In this document: positions 46,625-59,700 of the stretch, one piece after another | How the letters are laid out: every line of letters begins with the position of its first letter | How positions within the stretch are numbered: the first letter of the stretch is position 1 | DNA from: Sulfurospirillum_A sp029027265 | Lineage (GTDB): Bacteria > Campylobacterota > Campylobacteria > Campylobacterales > Sulfurospirillaceae | Assembly: GCA_029027265.1 (NCBI GenBank) | Contig: CP093061.1 | Coordinates: 1,116,001 to 1,180,000, forward strand | Direction of reading: 5' to 3' | DNA: 64,000 bases | The notes under the pieces: model-generated | The model's database searches: none | What the model saw: only the letters and a program-made list of their open reading frames with translations | What the model was told of the DNA's origin: nothing | Made by a program: the position numbers and the translations under genes

Positions 46625-47794
46625 ATGAAAAACTTTTTTTTAATAAGTTTATTGGTTGGGGCATATTTTTTTTATAATACAATTCTTGGTGGTTTTAATG
46701 AAACACAAAATAATTATAAAGTAAATATGGATACAAATGTCTCTCATGTAAAAGGACTCTCTCAGTATGTAACGCAAGAAGAGATAAATGACTTTGGTAT
46801 GAGATACTCAGATATAGCAAAAGATGAAGAGAAAAATGTAACCCTTATACCTCTAAGAGTTGCCTTAGAAAACAGAGATACAAACAAAGTAGTAAGTTTT
46901 TTAAAAGACAATAATCTAAGTGTAGATGTAAGAATGTTATCAAAAAGAACTCCTTTGATGTATAGTACTTTTTATAATGACACCAACACCACAAAAGAGT
47001 TACTAAAACTAAATGCAGATTTTAATACAACAGATAGATATAAAATCTCACCTTTATCATACGCTATATCAAATAACTCTATAAAAACAGTAAAACAACT
47101 CATAGCAAATGGTGCTAGGTTTGAAGATATTGAGTTTGTGCAAGGGTATTTAAGTACTAGCTCTTATGGAATAATAAAATCTTTAGAGATAGATGAAAAC
47201 AATATAACAAAGATAAATTTTGAACATCAATTTGGAGATATAAATGAAGGTTCAAAAGATGGAATGGATTTATTTAAGTATATTGTATCACGCAATCTTG
47301 TAGAAATGGCAAAGATAGTCTTAGAGAGTGGATATAAACCAAAAAAGAGTACGTACAGTAAAATAGGACTTCCTGGATTATATAAAGAGACTTCAAAAGA
47401 GACTTCCCCATTTGCTTATATAATATTAAAACCAAACTACAAACCAATGCTTAAACTATGCCTAAAATACGTAGGCAAACCAAGTAAAGAACACCTAAAA
47501 AAAGCATATAAACAATGTCATTGGGATTATGAAGATTACAAAAGATCTTCAAAGGAAAAAGCTTTTTATAATTATTTGTCAAATATTGATAGTTTAAATA
47601 GTTATACAAAACACTGCTCCAATAAAGATGGAGTATTCACTCCAGAAACATATTTTTCTTGGGCAAATGAATGGGAGAGACTTATGGCAATATATATTTT
47701 TAAGACAAGTACAGATAGCAGCGGTAGAGATAATAAAGATAAAGTTTTTTATATAAACAGTAATTCAAACAACACAAATAATAAAAAGGATTAA
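46625..47794 (+). CDS. Membrane-anchored ankyrin-repeat protein
   Basis: 389 residues. One N-terminal helix (FLISLLVGAYFFYNTILGG) without a clear cleavage site suggests an inner-membrane anchor or secreted protein. Ankyrin-type repeats follow at about 75-190 (KRTPLMYSTFYNDTNTTKEL, then ISPLSYAISNNSIKTVKQLI) and weaker ones to 270. The C-terminal 100 residues are unassigned, with several cysteines. AAAAGGCAAAGA precedes the ATG. It lies 2 bp upstream of giant RTX gene 2 and must be cotranscribed. A partner, chaperone or immunity role for the RTX protein is an inference from position. Confidence 0.82.
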   Translation: MKNFFLISLLVGAYFFYNTILGGFNETQNNYKVNMDTNVSHVKGLSQYVTQEEINDFGMRYSDIAKDEEKNVTLIPLRVALENRDTNKVVSFLKDNNLSVDVRMLSKRTPLMYSTFYNDTNTTKELLKLNADFNTTDRYKISPLSYAISNNSIKTVKQLIANGARFEDIEFVQGYLSTSSYGIIKSLEIDENNITKINFEHQFGDINEGSKDGMDLFKYIVSRNLVEMAKIVLESGYKPKKSTYSKIGLPGLYKETSKETSPFAYIILKPNYKPMLKLCLKYVGKPSKEHLKKAYKQCHWDYEDYKRSSKEKAFYNYLSNIDSLNSYTKHCSNKDGVFTPETYFSWANEWERLMAIYIFKTSTDSSGRDNKDKVFYINSNSNNTNNKKD

Positions 47795-47796
47795 AG

Positions 47797-50700
47797 ATGG
47801 CAGAATTAACTAACGAACAATTGGCAGATAAAAAAGAGGTTGCAGGTAAACTAAAAACAGCTATTACAAACTTCTTTGGTTTAACAAGCAATGGAGAAGC
47901 AACTCCATATGGAATAGAGTCATTAGCAAATAGTATGATAGATAGTGTTGTAGAGAAAGTGTTAAAAGCAAATTCTAAAGGTCTGAAACTGAAATATTTA
48001 AATGTATTTAAGATATTAAGTGGTGGTATGACTATTGTTATAGATATGGGAACTCTTGCAGTTTCACTTGATAAAGATATGAGAGATATAAGTGGAGCAA
48101 CCGAAGGTCTGCACCCTAAAGTAGATGCAAATTTTTTAAAACATTTTTTAAAACTATCAATTACAAATGGATTAGGCATAGCAGCAGGACTAGCCTCCAG
48201 TCCTGCTAGCCCTATTACTGCTATTATTGTTGGTTCCACAGTAAAAAATATAGGTGCAAAAATATTTGATACAATCTTTGGTTCTTCTTTAGTAACCATA
48301 GATTTTACAGAAAATAAAGGTAAGGGTAAAGTTTTAGAAAAAAAGTTTATAGTAGATGCCAGTGTTAAAACAGCATTGGCAGATTATTGGGATTCTGATA
48401 ATGGCATAAAAGAGAGTATAAAAAAACTAAATAGAGTTATAATAAAAGCAAAAGGTGATAGTGGTGGAAATATTATTTATTATAAAAAGGACGATAATGG
48501 GATTGAAAACATTTACACCTTCCCAACAAATAACGAAGAGCACTTAATAGAGTTTTTAAAAAGATTTAAAAGTTCAAATAAACCATTTATAGAACTTACA
48601 AGTTATGAAAAACCAAAACAAATAACAGCCAACTACTACGCAAACAATGGCAAAGAAATAAATAAATTAGAGGCTGATTTTAAATCTGGTGATGATAATG
48701 CAAAAGTAGCCCTTGCAACACTAAAAGGATATGTGTTTAAAAGTGATAGTACAAATGAGTATGCAAATGTAAATGACTATTCAGAGATATATATAGATTA
48801 TAGAGTTGCATTTTTAAAAGAGTTAACAACAAAAGCGAATACTAATAAAACTATATTTAAAGATAATGATTTAACTAAAGTTGCTAAAAATGGAAACTAT
48901 CACTCAAGATACGTTCAGTTTGGAAGTAATAGCAGTAAACTAATAATTAACAGACCATCTCACTTATTTGGCTCTATCATTGGTAGTTCAAATGTTAATA
49001 ATACCTTGCATGGTTCAGACCATATAGATTATGTAGAAGGTTTAGATGGTGTTGATACTATTTACACTTACAATGGAAACGATACTATTCACGCTTATAC
49101 AGAAAAAAGCCATGAAGATACAAGTGGTGGTAAGATAGTAGCTGGATTAGGAGCTGATAAGGTTGAGGGTTCTAACGGGGCTGATGTTGTATATGGAGAT
49201 ATTGAACTAAATCAAGGTAATGGAAGTTCTTTCAATGACAATAGAGATACCATAAAAACATATGGTGGAAATGATACTGTTTATGGAGGAGATGATAATG
49301 ATACCATAGAAGGTGGTACCGGAAGTGACACCCTTTATGGAGGAGATGACGATGATACCATTTACGCTCAGGAATCAACAAATCATAGCGAAAAAGATTC
49401 AAATACGTTAGTTGGTGGAAAAGGAGAGGATAAACTTTATGGTGGAGAAGGGGATGACACTATATATGGAGATGAAAAAGAGAATAAAGGAAACAATAAA
49501 GATACTTTTGGAAACAATGAAGATACCATAAAAGCATATGGTGGAAATGATACTGTTTATGGAGGAGATGATGATGATACCATAGAAGGAGGAGCAGGAA
49601 GTGATATTCTTCATGGAGGAGATGACGATGATACTCTATACGCAGGAAAGAAAAACCAAAACATAGACACAGATGATGGCTCAAATATAGATGATGGAAC
49701 TATTAACTACCTCGATGGTGGAAAAGGAGATGATACACTCTTTGGAGCAAGTGGAGATGACACTCTTGAAGGCGGAGAAGGAAAAGATGATCTTTATGGC
49801 GGCAAAGGTCACGACACCTACATCTCAGCAGATGGAGATACCATCATAGACCTTGACCATAACGGAAAAGTATACCTAGATGGAAAGTGGTTACTAGGAG
49901 GAAAACTCATAGCAGGAAAAAGAAATAAATACCAAGGTGACTATGGAGAAATCTATACCTTAGATACCATTCATGATACTCTAGAGGTAGAACTAAATGG
50001 TGAGAGTATAACAATAAAAAACTATGATGAAGAAAAACAGAGCCTAGGAATATCTCTAGGAAAAGAGATAGAAGTAACTGTAGGTAATAGCACAGTTTAT
50101 GAAGATGTAGGCATGATGAGAGTAGCAGTCTCAATAAACCATATACTAGATAAAGATATAACATTTGCAATGATGAGCATACAAGGAAGTGCTACTGAGA
50201 GTGAAGACTATAAAGGCTTTGGAGAAAAGGATAAACCCTTAGGTCAAGTAACCATAAAAGCAGGACAAACAGTAGGATATATAGATATACCTATTGTAGA
50301 TGATGAGATAATAGAAGAAGATGAAACATTTAATATTGTAGCTCTTCCAGACTCTTCTTTAGATACAGACCAATACCCACTAAGTATAAAATATAATGGA
50401 GATGACTTAGCAAAAGTAACATTTACTAATGTCGGAGTTGGAACAATACAAGATGATGATAGTGATGATTTAAAAGATATAATTATTACTATAGATGATG
50501 CAAGTATATATGAAGATGAACAAACAATGACCTTCGTAGTTCGCTCAAACGCAGTACTACTTCAAGACTTGGTTATAAATGTTATGAGCATTTCAGGAAC
50601 AGCAACACAAGGAAGTGACTATGAAGGAGTAACAACACAAGTAACCATAAAAGCAGGAACAACTTCAACCACTGTAAATGTACATGTAAACCAAGATGAA

Positions 50701-53700
50701 GAAGCAGAAGACACTGAAACATTTAACCTAGCTCCTACAGGTTACTCATACCCAACCCCACCTGAAGGAACAAGCTCAGACCTGAAATCTCTTACATTTG
50801 AAAATGCAGGAGTAGGAACTATATTGGATGATGATGGCTCTATAGAAATAACAGTATCAGATGCCACCGTAAATGAAAATGGAGGAAGTGCTACTTTTAC
50901 TATAAGCCTTTCAAAAGCATTAAGTGCTGGAGAAACTCTAAGCATAGACCTTTCTACATATGGACTTAGTGCAGTGGGTGGTCAAGATTATGAAAGCAAG
51001 AGTGGAACTGTAACATTTGGAGCAGGAGAGACAACTAAGAGCTTTGCAGTAAATATAACAGATGATGATACAAAAGAAGAGAACGAGACATTTAACCTAG
51101 CCCCTACATCTTATAAGTATAGTGGGAATAAAACTATTTCTTTTAAAAATGCAGGAGTAGGAACTATAATTGATGATGATGACGATGGAGATATAGTAGC
51201 AGACTTATATGATGCTACCTTCATAGAAGGAGATAGCCAAAACCAAAGTGGAACCATAAAAGCAACACTTTCTCATGCAGTAAATGAAGATGTTACACTT
51301 GAAACAGTGATAGGTTCAATTCTTATTAAAGCAGGAGAAACAAGTGGAAGCATAAAAGTATATTGGACTGGTAATAAAACAGAAGAAGAAGATAAAAAGT
51401 TTAATGTAAATATCTATGCTACAAATCCAGGTCATCCAACAATAAAGATAGGAAATAATTCTAAAGTTACTATTGTTGATGATGATAAAAAGCCAGATGA
51501 TCCACCAAAACATGAACCAGAGTACAATCCATTTAAACCAAAAATGGCAGACCCACTTGTACTTGATATGAATAAAGATGGAAAGATATCTACAGTAGGA
51601 CTAGAAGAGAGTGAAACCTACTTTGATTTAACAGGAGATGGAGTAAAAGAGAGAACAAGCTGGGTAAAAAGTGAAGATGCTTTTTTAGTATATGATAAAA
51701 ATGAAGATGGAAAGATAGCAGATATAAATGAAGTATTTGGAAATGCCTCAAAAAGTGGATTTGATGAACTAAGAGAAATTGCAGATAGTAACTATGATAA
51801 CAAGATAGACAGACGTGATGTACTCTATAATAGACTGCAACTCTGGCATGACTATGACCAGAATGGAAAAGTAGACGATGGTGAATTGATTTCTTTAAAA
51901 GATGCAGGAGTAGAATCCATAAGCTTGAATAGTATAGGAACTAGTATAGAGATAGATGGAGCCATACTTACAGATGCCTCAAAATATACAGATAGCCAAG
52001 GAAACAAAGAACTTATTGTTGATTTGGAGTTAAAATATCAACCTAAAGTATCTATAAACCATCAAAATAAACCTTATGATTTAGACCCTAGCTCTTTAGT
52101 TTTACCAAGCCTTAGAGGGTACGGCAAGATAGCAAATAGTTTTTATACATACAATACCAATGAAGCAATGAAAAACATGGCAAAAGAGTATTCCGGGGAT
52201 ATAAACCTTATAGCTAACCACTTTGATGACTTTGTAGCGACTTGGGCTGGTTTTTATACTATGGCAGAAGGTAGAGGCATTAGTAAAGAACAATTTACTC
52301 CAGGATTTTTAGATGTTACAGCTATAAAGATATGGGTTCTAGAACAGTTTAGTGGAAACCTTGTAAATTCATGGAGAACAGTAGCACACCTAAAAGAAAA
52401 TACAAATGGGGGATATCACAATACAAACTATAGTAACCAAAGTTATATAGATAACAAATACAATGAACTCATAAGTAAATATGAGGGTATGTTCTCACTC
52501 CAGTCAATATATAAAGACAAAGTTCAAGGTATCTCTTATAGCGCGGATAAAGATGAGTTTGAGATACTAGATGAAGTACTATTTAAAAGTAGCATAATAG
52601 ACTATATGAATGATAGTAATACAGGTTTAGATTATAAAATATACCTAGGAAAAACCTTAAATAACTTACAAGGAGTATTTTTACATTTCCAAGATGAGGA
52701 CATCATAAGTGCAATAGAAGATGCAGATTTAAAAGAGACAATAACAAATATATTTGATTCACAAAGTAATACAGAGATATATCTTTTTGAAAGTAAAAAT
52801 ATAAATGCAAATAAAGATATAACAGTATTAGCAAATGATAATAACAATACTATTAATATAACAAGTAATAACTCTAACTCAACCATCATCTCAAAAAAAG
52901 GCGATGACAAAATAATCACACTAAACTCAAATGATACATACGTATTTAAAAAAGGAGATGGCAGTGATACTATTTATGATACAAATGGAATTGACAAGAT
53001 AAGCTTTGGTGAGAGTATTTCTAAAGATGATGTAACTTTTAGCACAGTAGGAACAAACCTAGTAATAAGTATCAATAATAGTGATGATAAGATAACAATA
53101 ATTGATTTTATAAAAAAAGATAATCGTATAGAGACTATTGTTTTTAAAAATGGTGATGAGATAAACTTAGAAAATAACTCTATCATTTCTATGTTCGTCA
53201 CACAAGAAAACGACATCATAGAACTAAACGATGAAAACAACACCATAAACTCTTTAGGTGGCAATGACATAGTTCGCTCTTTCGGTGGAGATGACACCAT
53301 AAACGCAGGAGATGGTAACGACATTATTGAGAGTGGAAGTGGAAACGATACTCTAAAAGGCGAAGCAGGAGACGACACCCTAAACGCAGGTAGTGGAGAT
53401 GATACCCTTGAAGGAGGCACAGGAAACGACACTCTAAAAGGTGGCACAGGAAACGATACGTACTTATACGCTAAAGGAGATGGAGCTGACACCATAAGTG
53501 ATACAAGTGGAAACGATACTCTAAGCTTTGCCGCTGGTATCACAAAAGAAAACTTGATCGCAAAAGCCCAAGGCTCTGACTTAATTATAGCCATAAAAGA
53601 AGAGGGTATAGACTTCAACTCTCTAAACGATACAATCACAATAAAAAACTACCTTACAAGCGGTAAAATAGAAAACATAAAACTAAGTGATGGCTCACTA

Positions 53701-56700
53701 CTATCTTTAGATGAACTACAACCTGTAACCGAAGGAGATGACTACCTAACTTATGGTAATAACTCTGTACATGTAAACTCTCTTGGAGGAGATGATACTG
53801 TTCTAACTGGAAATGGAAACAATACCATAAACACAGCCGCGGGCAACGATACAATAAAAACAGGAAATGGAAACAATACCATAAATGCAGGAACTGGTGA
53901 TGATGTCATCATCTCAAAAAATGGTAATGACAATATAACTGCAGGAGATGGAAACGATAACATCAATGCAGGCAATGGAAACAATACCATAGATGGTGGA
54001 AGTGGAAACGACACCATAGTATCAGGAAGTGGAGCAGATGTTATAGTCGGAGGTACTGGTAATGACACTATTAACGCAGGAGCAGGAAACGATACTCTTA
54101 GTGGAAACGAAGGAGATGACACTCTAAATGCAGGAAGTGGAAACGATAGACTTGAAGGCGGAACAGGAAATGACCTACTTCAAGGAGGACTAGGAAATGA
54201 TACCTATGTCTTTAACCGCGGAGATGGACAAGACATAGTAGATGACTCATACCGTTATGGTTATGGTGGACAGTTAACCAAAAACGCAGGAAACGATACT
54301 CTTGAACTAGGAGTTGGCATAGTAGCTACGGATTTAATAGTAAGAGTAAGCGGAAATGACATCATAATAGCCCTAAAAGTTGATGGAGTAGCATATAGTG
54401 AATTAACCGACAAAATAACCCTAAAAAACTATCTCGATTCTAACTCTCGTATTGAAAACATAAAACTCTCAGATGGACAAAATATAAATTTAAATGAACT
54501 CCTAAGTGCAACTGAGGGAGATGACCAGCTTATATATTCTGATACTCCTGTAAATGTAGATGCACTAGCAGGAAATGATAGAGTAATTAGTGGTAATGGA
54601 GCTGATAATATCACAGGAGGAAGTGGAAACGACCATATAAGCTCAGGAGCAGGAGATGACACACTTTCTGGTGGAGCTGATAATGACAGACTTGAAGCAG
54701 GAAGCGGAAACGATGTATTAAAAGGCGGAAGCGGACACGATAAACTCTACGGTGGAAGTGGAAACGATAGCCTTGAAGGAGGCACAGGAAACGATACTCT
54801 TGAAGGTGGACTTGGAAACGATACATACAAGTTTAAAAGAGGAAGTGGAATTGATACTATATATGATAACTATGCACAAGGTAACGCAGGAACTGATACT
54901 TTAATCTTTGGAGAAAACATCTCAAAAGATGACCTTCTCATAAGAGTCCAAGGAGATGATTTAGTTATAGGTTTGTTTGTAGAAGGTATAGAGTTTAAAA
55001 ACCTAGAAGATAAGATAACAATAAAAAACTATTTTAATAACAACAACCGCATAGAAACACTAAAACTAAATGATGGAACTACAGTCTCTTTAGATGAGCT
55101 TCAAGAAGGAACTGAAGGACACGATACTTTAGTATATGATGACAATGACAATATTGTAAATGCTCTTGGAGGAAATGACAGAGTAACCACTGGAAACGGA
55201 AATGACACAGTAGACGGTGGAAGTGGAAATGATACTATAAATACTAAAGCTGGAAATGACATTGTTACTGGTGGTGAAGGAGACGATATTGTTTACAGTG
55301 GAAGTGGTGATGATACAGTTGAAGGTGGAAGTGGTGATGATACTATATATGCAAGTAGTGGAGATGACACACTAAAAGGTGGAACTGGAACAGATATGCT
55401 CTATGGTGGAGCAGGACACGATGTTTACATGTACGCTAAAGGTGATGGAAGCGATACAATAAATGATGAGAGTGGAACTGATCGCATAATATTTGCTGAA
55501 GGAATAGTAAAAGAGAACCTAATAGCCCAAGCAAGAGGTAATGACTTAATCATAGCTATAAAAGAAGATGGAGTAGCATTTAACGCTCTAAGCGATAAAA
55601 TCACAATTAAAAACTACCTCACAAGTGGAAAAATAGAAAAACTAGAACTAAGTGACGGCTCAGCTCTCTCTTTAGATGACCTTCAAAAGGGAACCCAAAA
55701 TGATGATTATCTTGCATTTGGTAATGAAGACACTACTATAGACGGACTTGGAGGAGACGATACTATTATAACTGGAAGTGGAAACGATACCATCAACGCA
55801 GGAAGCGGAAATGACACTGTAAACTCAGGAAGTGGAGTAGATAGCATTGTAGGTGGTGAAGGTGATGATGTCATAAACGCAGGAGGAGGAGATGATACTC
55901 TAAGTGGAGATGAAGGCAACGATATACTCAGTGGAGGAACAGGAGAAGACACTCTAAGTGGAGGAACAGGAAATGACTCACTCTATGGTGGACTTGGTAA
56001 TGATACCTATGTGTTTAACAAAGGTGATGGCAAAGACACTATCACAGACATGGGGGGAAGTGATGCACTCAGGTTTGGAGATGGAATAACTAAGGATGAT
56101 TTGTCTGTACAAAGAAATGGACTTAACCTAATAGTGGCTATTTCAGAATCTGGAAAAACATTTAATGAACTTACTGATAAAATAACTATTACAAATTGGT
56201 TTACAACTCAAAATAATATAGAAATTTTTCAATTTAGTGATGATAGTACTTGGACAAAAGGTGACATTGCCGGATTATTTGTAAAAGAAAGTCTACCAGG
56301 AGTAATATATAGCAAACTAGGTGCTACGATGAGAGGAGGTTCTGGAGATGATACATATGTATATAATAAAGGTGATTTCACTGTTATTATAGATGATAAT
56401 TATTTTCAAAATAATATAGAAGTTCAAGCTGGAAATGATACTTTACGGTTAAGTGGTGGCATAAATAGAGATGATGTGATATTTGGTACACATAATAATG
56501 ACTTAATTTTAAAAATTAACAATGATCAAAGTACTTACGAAGAATTAAAGGACTATGTAGTAATTAAAGATTGGAAAAATAATTATAGAGGCATAGAAAA
56601 AATAATTTTTAGTGATGGTGAAATTCTAAACATTACAAAAGATGAAAATTTTGAAATAACAACATTTGATGATAACTGGATTACGAGTAAATATTTTATA

Positions 56701-59700
56701 TATGGTGATGATGATGACACTATAAATATGGGATCTGGAAATGACACAGTAGAAGGCGGAGCCGGTAATGATACTATCTACGGAAATGCAGGAGCAGATA
56801 TTCTTAAAAGTGGAGCCGGAGATGATACACTTATTGCAGATGATGATGGATATTATCAAGATACAGCTTATGCAGACGTACTAGAAGGTGGAACAGGAAA
56901 TGATACACTTCGAGGTGGGGCAGGAGATGATACTTACATCTTTAACCGAGGAGATGGACAAGATAATATCTATGATAATGATAGAAGGTATAACAGTGCT
57001 GGTTATTACAACGCAGGAAATGACACACTAAAGTTTGGTGAGGGGATTACTCAAGATGATTTATTAATAACGCAAGATGGAAATAATCTAATAGTAGCAC
57101 TAAAAGAAGATGGAGTAGCATTTGCAGATTTAGCAGATAAGGTTACTATAACTAATTGGTTAAATGTAAATAATAGAATTGAGAATATAGAGTTTAGTGA
57201 TGGAAGTAAATGGAATACAAGTGATATAGTAAGTCATATAGGAACAGATGAGAATGAGACTATAAGCATAGGAAATGGAAATGACACTATAAATGCAGGA
57301 GGCGGTAACGACATCATATCAGGAAACGCAGGAAACGATATTCTTTTAGGAGAGGCAGGTAATGATACTATCTACGGAAATTCAGGAGCAGATATTCTTA
57401 AAGGTGGAGCCGGAGATGATACACTTATTGCAGATGATGATGGATCATATCAAGATACAGCTTATGCAGACGTACTAGAAGGTGGAACAGGAAATGATAC
57501 ACTTCGAGGTGGGGCAGGAGATGATACTTACATCTTTAACCGAGGAGATGGACAAGATAATATCTATGATAATGATAGAAGGTATAACAGTGCTGGTTAT
57601 TACAACGCAGGAAATGACACACTAAAGTTTGGTGAGGGGATTACTCAAGATGATTTATTAATAACGCAAGATGGAAATAATCTAATAGTAGCACTAAAAG
57701 AAGATGGAGTAGCATTTGCAGATTTAGCAGATAAGGTTACTATAACTAATTGGTTAAATGTAAATAATAGAATTGAGAATATAGAGTTTAGTGATGGAAC
57801 TATTCTTAATGTTTCAGATATTATGAGTATTACTGGAATAGATGAAGCAGATACCATTAATGGAACAGAGTTTGATGATACTATTTATGCAAAAGATGGA
57901 AAAGATATTGTCAATGGTAATGGTGGTAATGATACTATATATGGACAAGAACAAGATGATATTTTAAGTGGTAATGCTGGAAATGACACAGTAGAAGGCG
58001 GAGCCGGTAATGATACTATCTACGGAAATTCAGGAGCAGATATTCTTAAAGGTGGAGCCGGAGATGATACACTTATTGCAGATGATGATGGATATTATCA
58101 AGATACAGCTTATGCAGACGTACTAGAAGGTGGAACAGGAAATGATACACTTCGAGGTGGGGCAGGAGATGATACTTACATCTTTAACCGAGGAGATGGA
58201 CAAGATAATATCTATGATAATGATAGAAGGTATAACAGTGCTGGTTATTACAACGCAGGAAATGACACACTAAAGTTTGGTGAGGGGATTACTCAAGATG
58301 ATTTATTAATAACGCAAGATGGAAATAATCTAATAGTAGCACTAAAAGAAGATGGAGTAGCATTTGCAGATTTAGCAGATAAGGTTACTATAACTAATTG
58401 GTTAAATGTAAATAATAGAATTGAGAATATAGAGTTTAGTGATGGAAGTAAATGGAATACAAGTGATATAGTAAGTCATATAGGAACAGATGAGAATGAG
58501 ACTATAAGCATAGGAAATGGAAATGACACTATAAATGCAGGAGGCGGTAACGACATCATATCAGGAAACGCAGGAAACGATATTCTTTTAGGAGAGGCAG
58601 GTAATGATACTATCTACGGAAATTCAGGAGCAGATATTCTTAAAGGTGGAGCCGGAGATGATACACTTATTGCAGATGATGATGGATCATATCAAGATAC
58701 AGCTTATGCAGACGTACTAGAAGGTGGAACAGGAAATGATACACTTCGAGGTGGGGCAGGAGATGATACTTACATCTTTAACCGAGGAGATGGACAAGAT
58801 AATATCTATGATAATGATAGAAGGTATAACAGTGCTGGTTATTACAACGCAGGAAATGACACACTAAAGTTTGGTGAGGGGATTACTCAAGATGATTTAT
58901 TAATAACGCAAGATGGAAATAATCTAATAGTAGCACTAAAAGAAGATGGAGTAGCATTTGCAGATTTAGCAGATAAGGTTACTATAACTAATTGGTTAAA
59001 TGTAAATAATAGAATTGAGAATATAGAGTTTAGTGATGGAACTATTCTTAATGTTTCAGATATTATGAGTATTACTGGAATAGATGAAGCAGATACCATT
59101 AATGGAACAGAGTTTGATGATACTATTTATGCAAAAGATGGAAAAGATATTGTCAATGGTAATGGTGGTAATGATACTATATATGGACAAGAACAAGATG
59201 ATATTTTAAGTGGTAATGCTGGAAATGACACAGTAGAAGGCGGAGCCGGTAATGATACTATCTACGGAAATTCAGGAGCAGATATTCTTAAAGGTGGAGC
59301 CGGAGATGATACACTTATTGCAGATGATGATGGATCATATCAAGATACAGCTTATGCAGACGTACTAGAAGGTGGAACAGGAAATGATACACTTCGAGGT
59401 GGGGCAGGAGATGATACTTACATCTTTAACCGAGGAGATGGACAAGATAATATCTATGATAATGATAGAAGGTATAACAGTGCTGGTTATTACAACGCAG
59501 GAAATGACACACTAAAGTTTGGTGAGGGGATTACTCAAGATGATTTATTAATAACGCAAGATGGAAATAATCTAATAGTAGCACTAAAAGAAGATGGAGT
59601 AGCATTTGCAGATTTAGCAGATAAGGTTACTATAACTAATTGGTTAAATGTAAATAATAGAATTGAGAATATAGAGTTTAGTGATGGAACTATTCTTAAT

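Noticed and set aside
47700..48299. 199-codon reverse-strand ORF
   Set aside because: It lies antisense to the ankyrin and RTX starts, has no recognisable domain, and the sense genes have good start signals.
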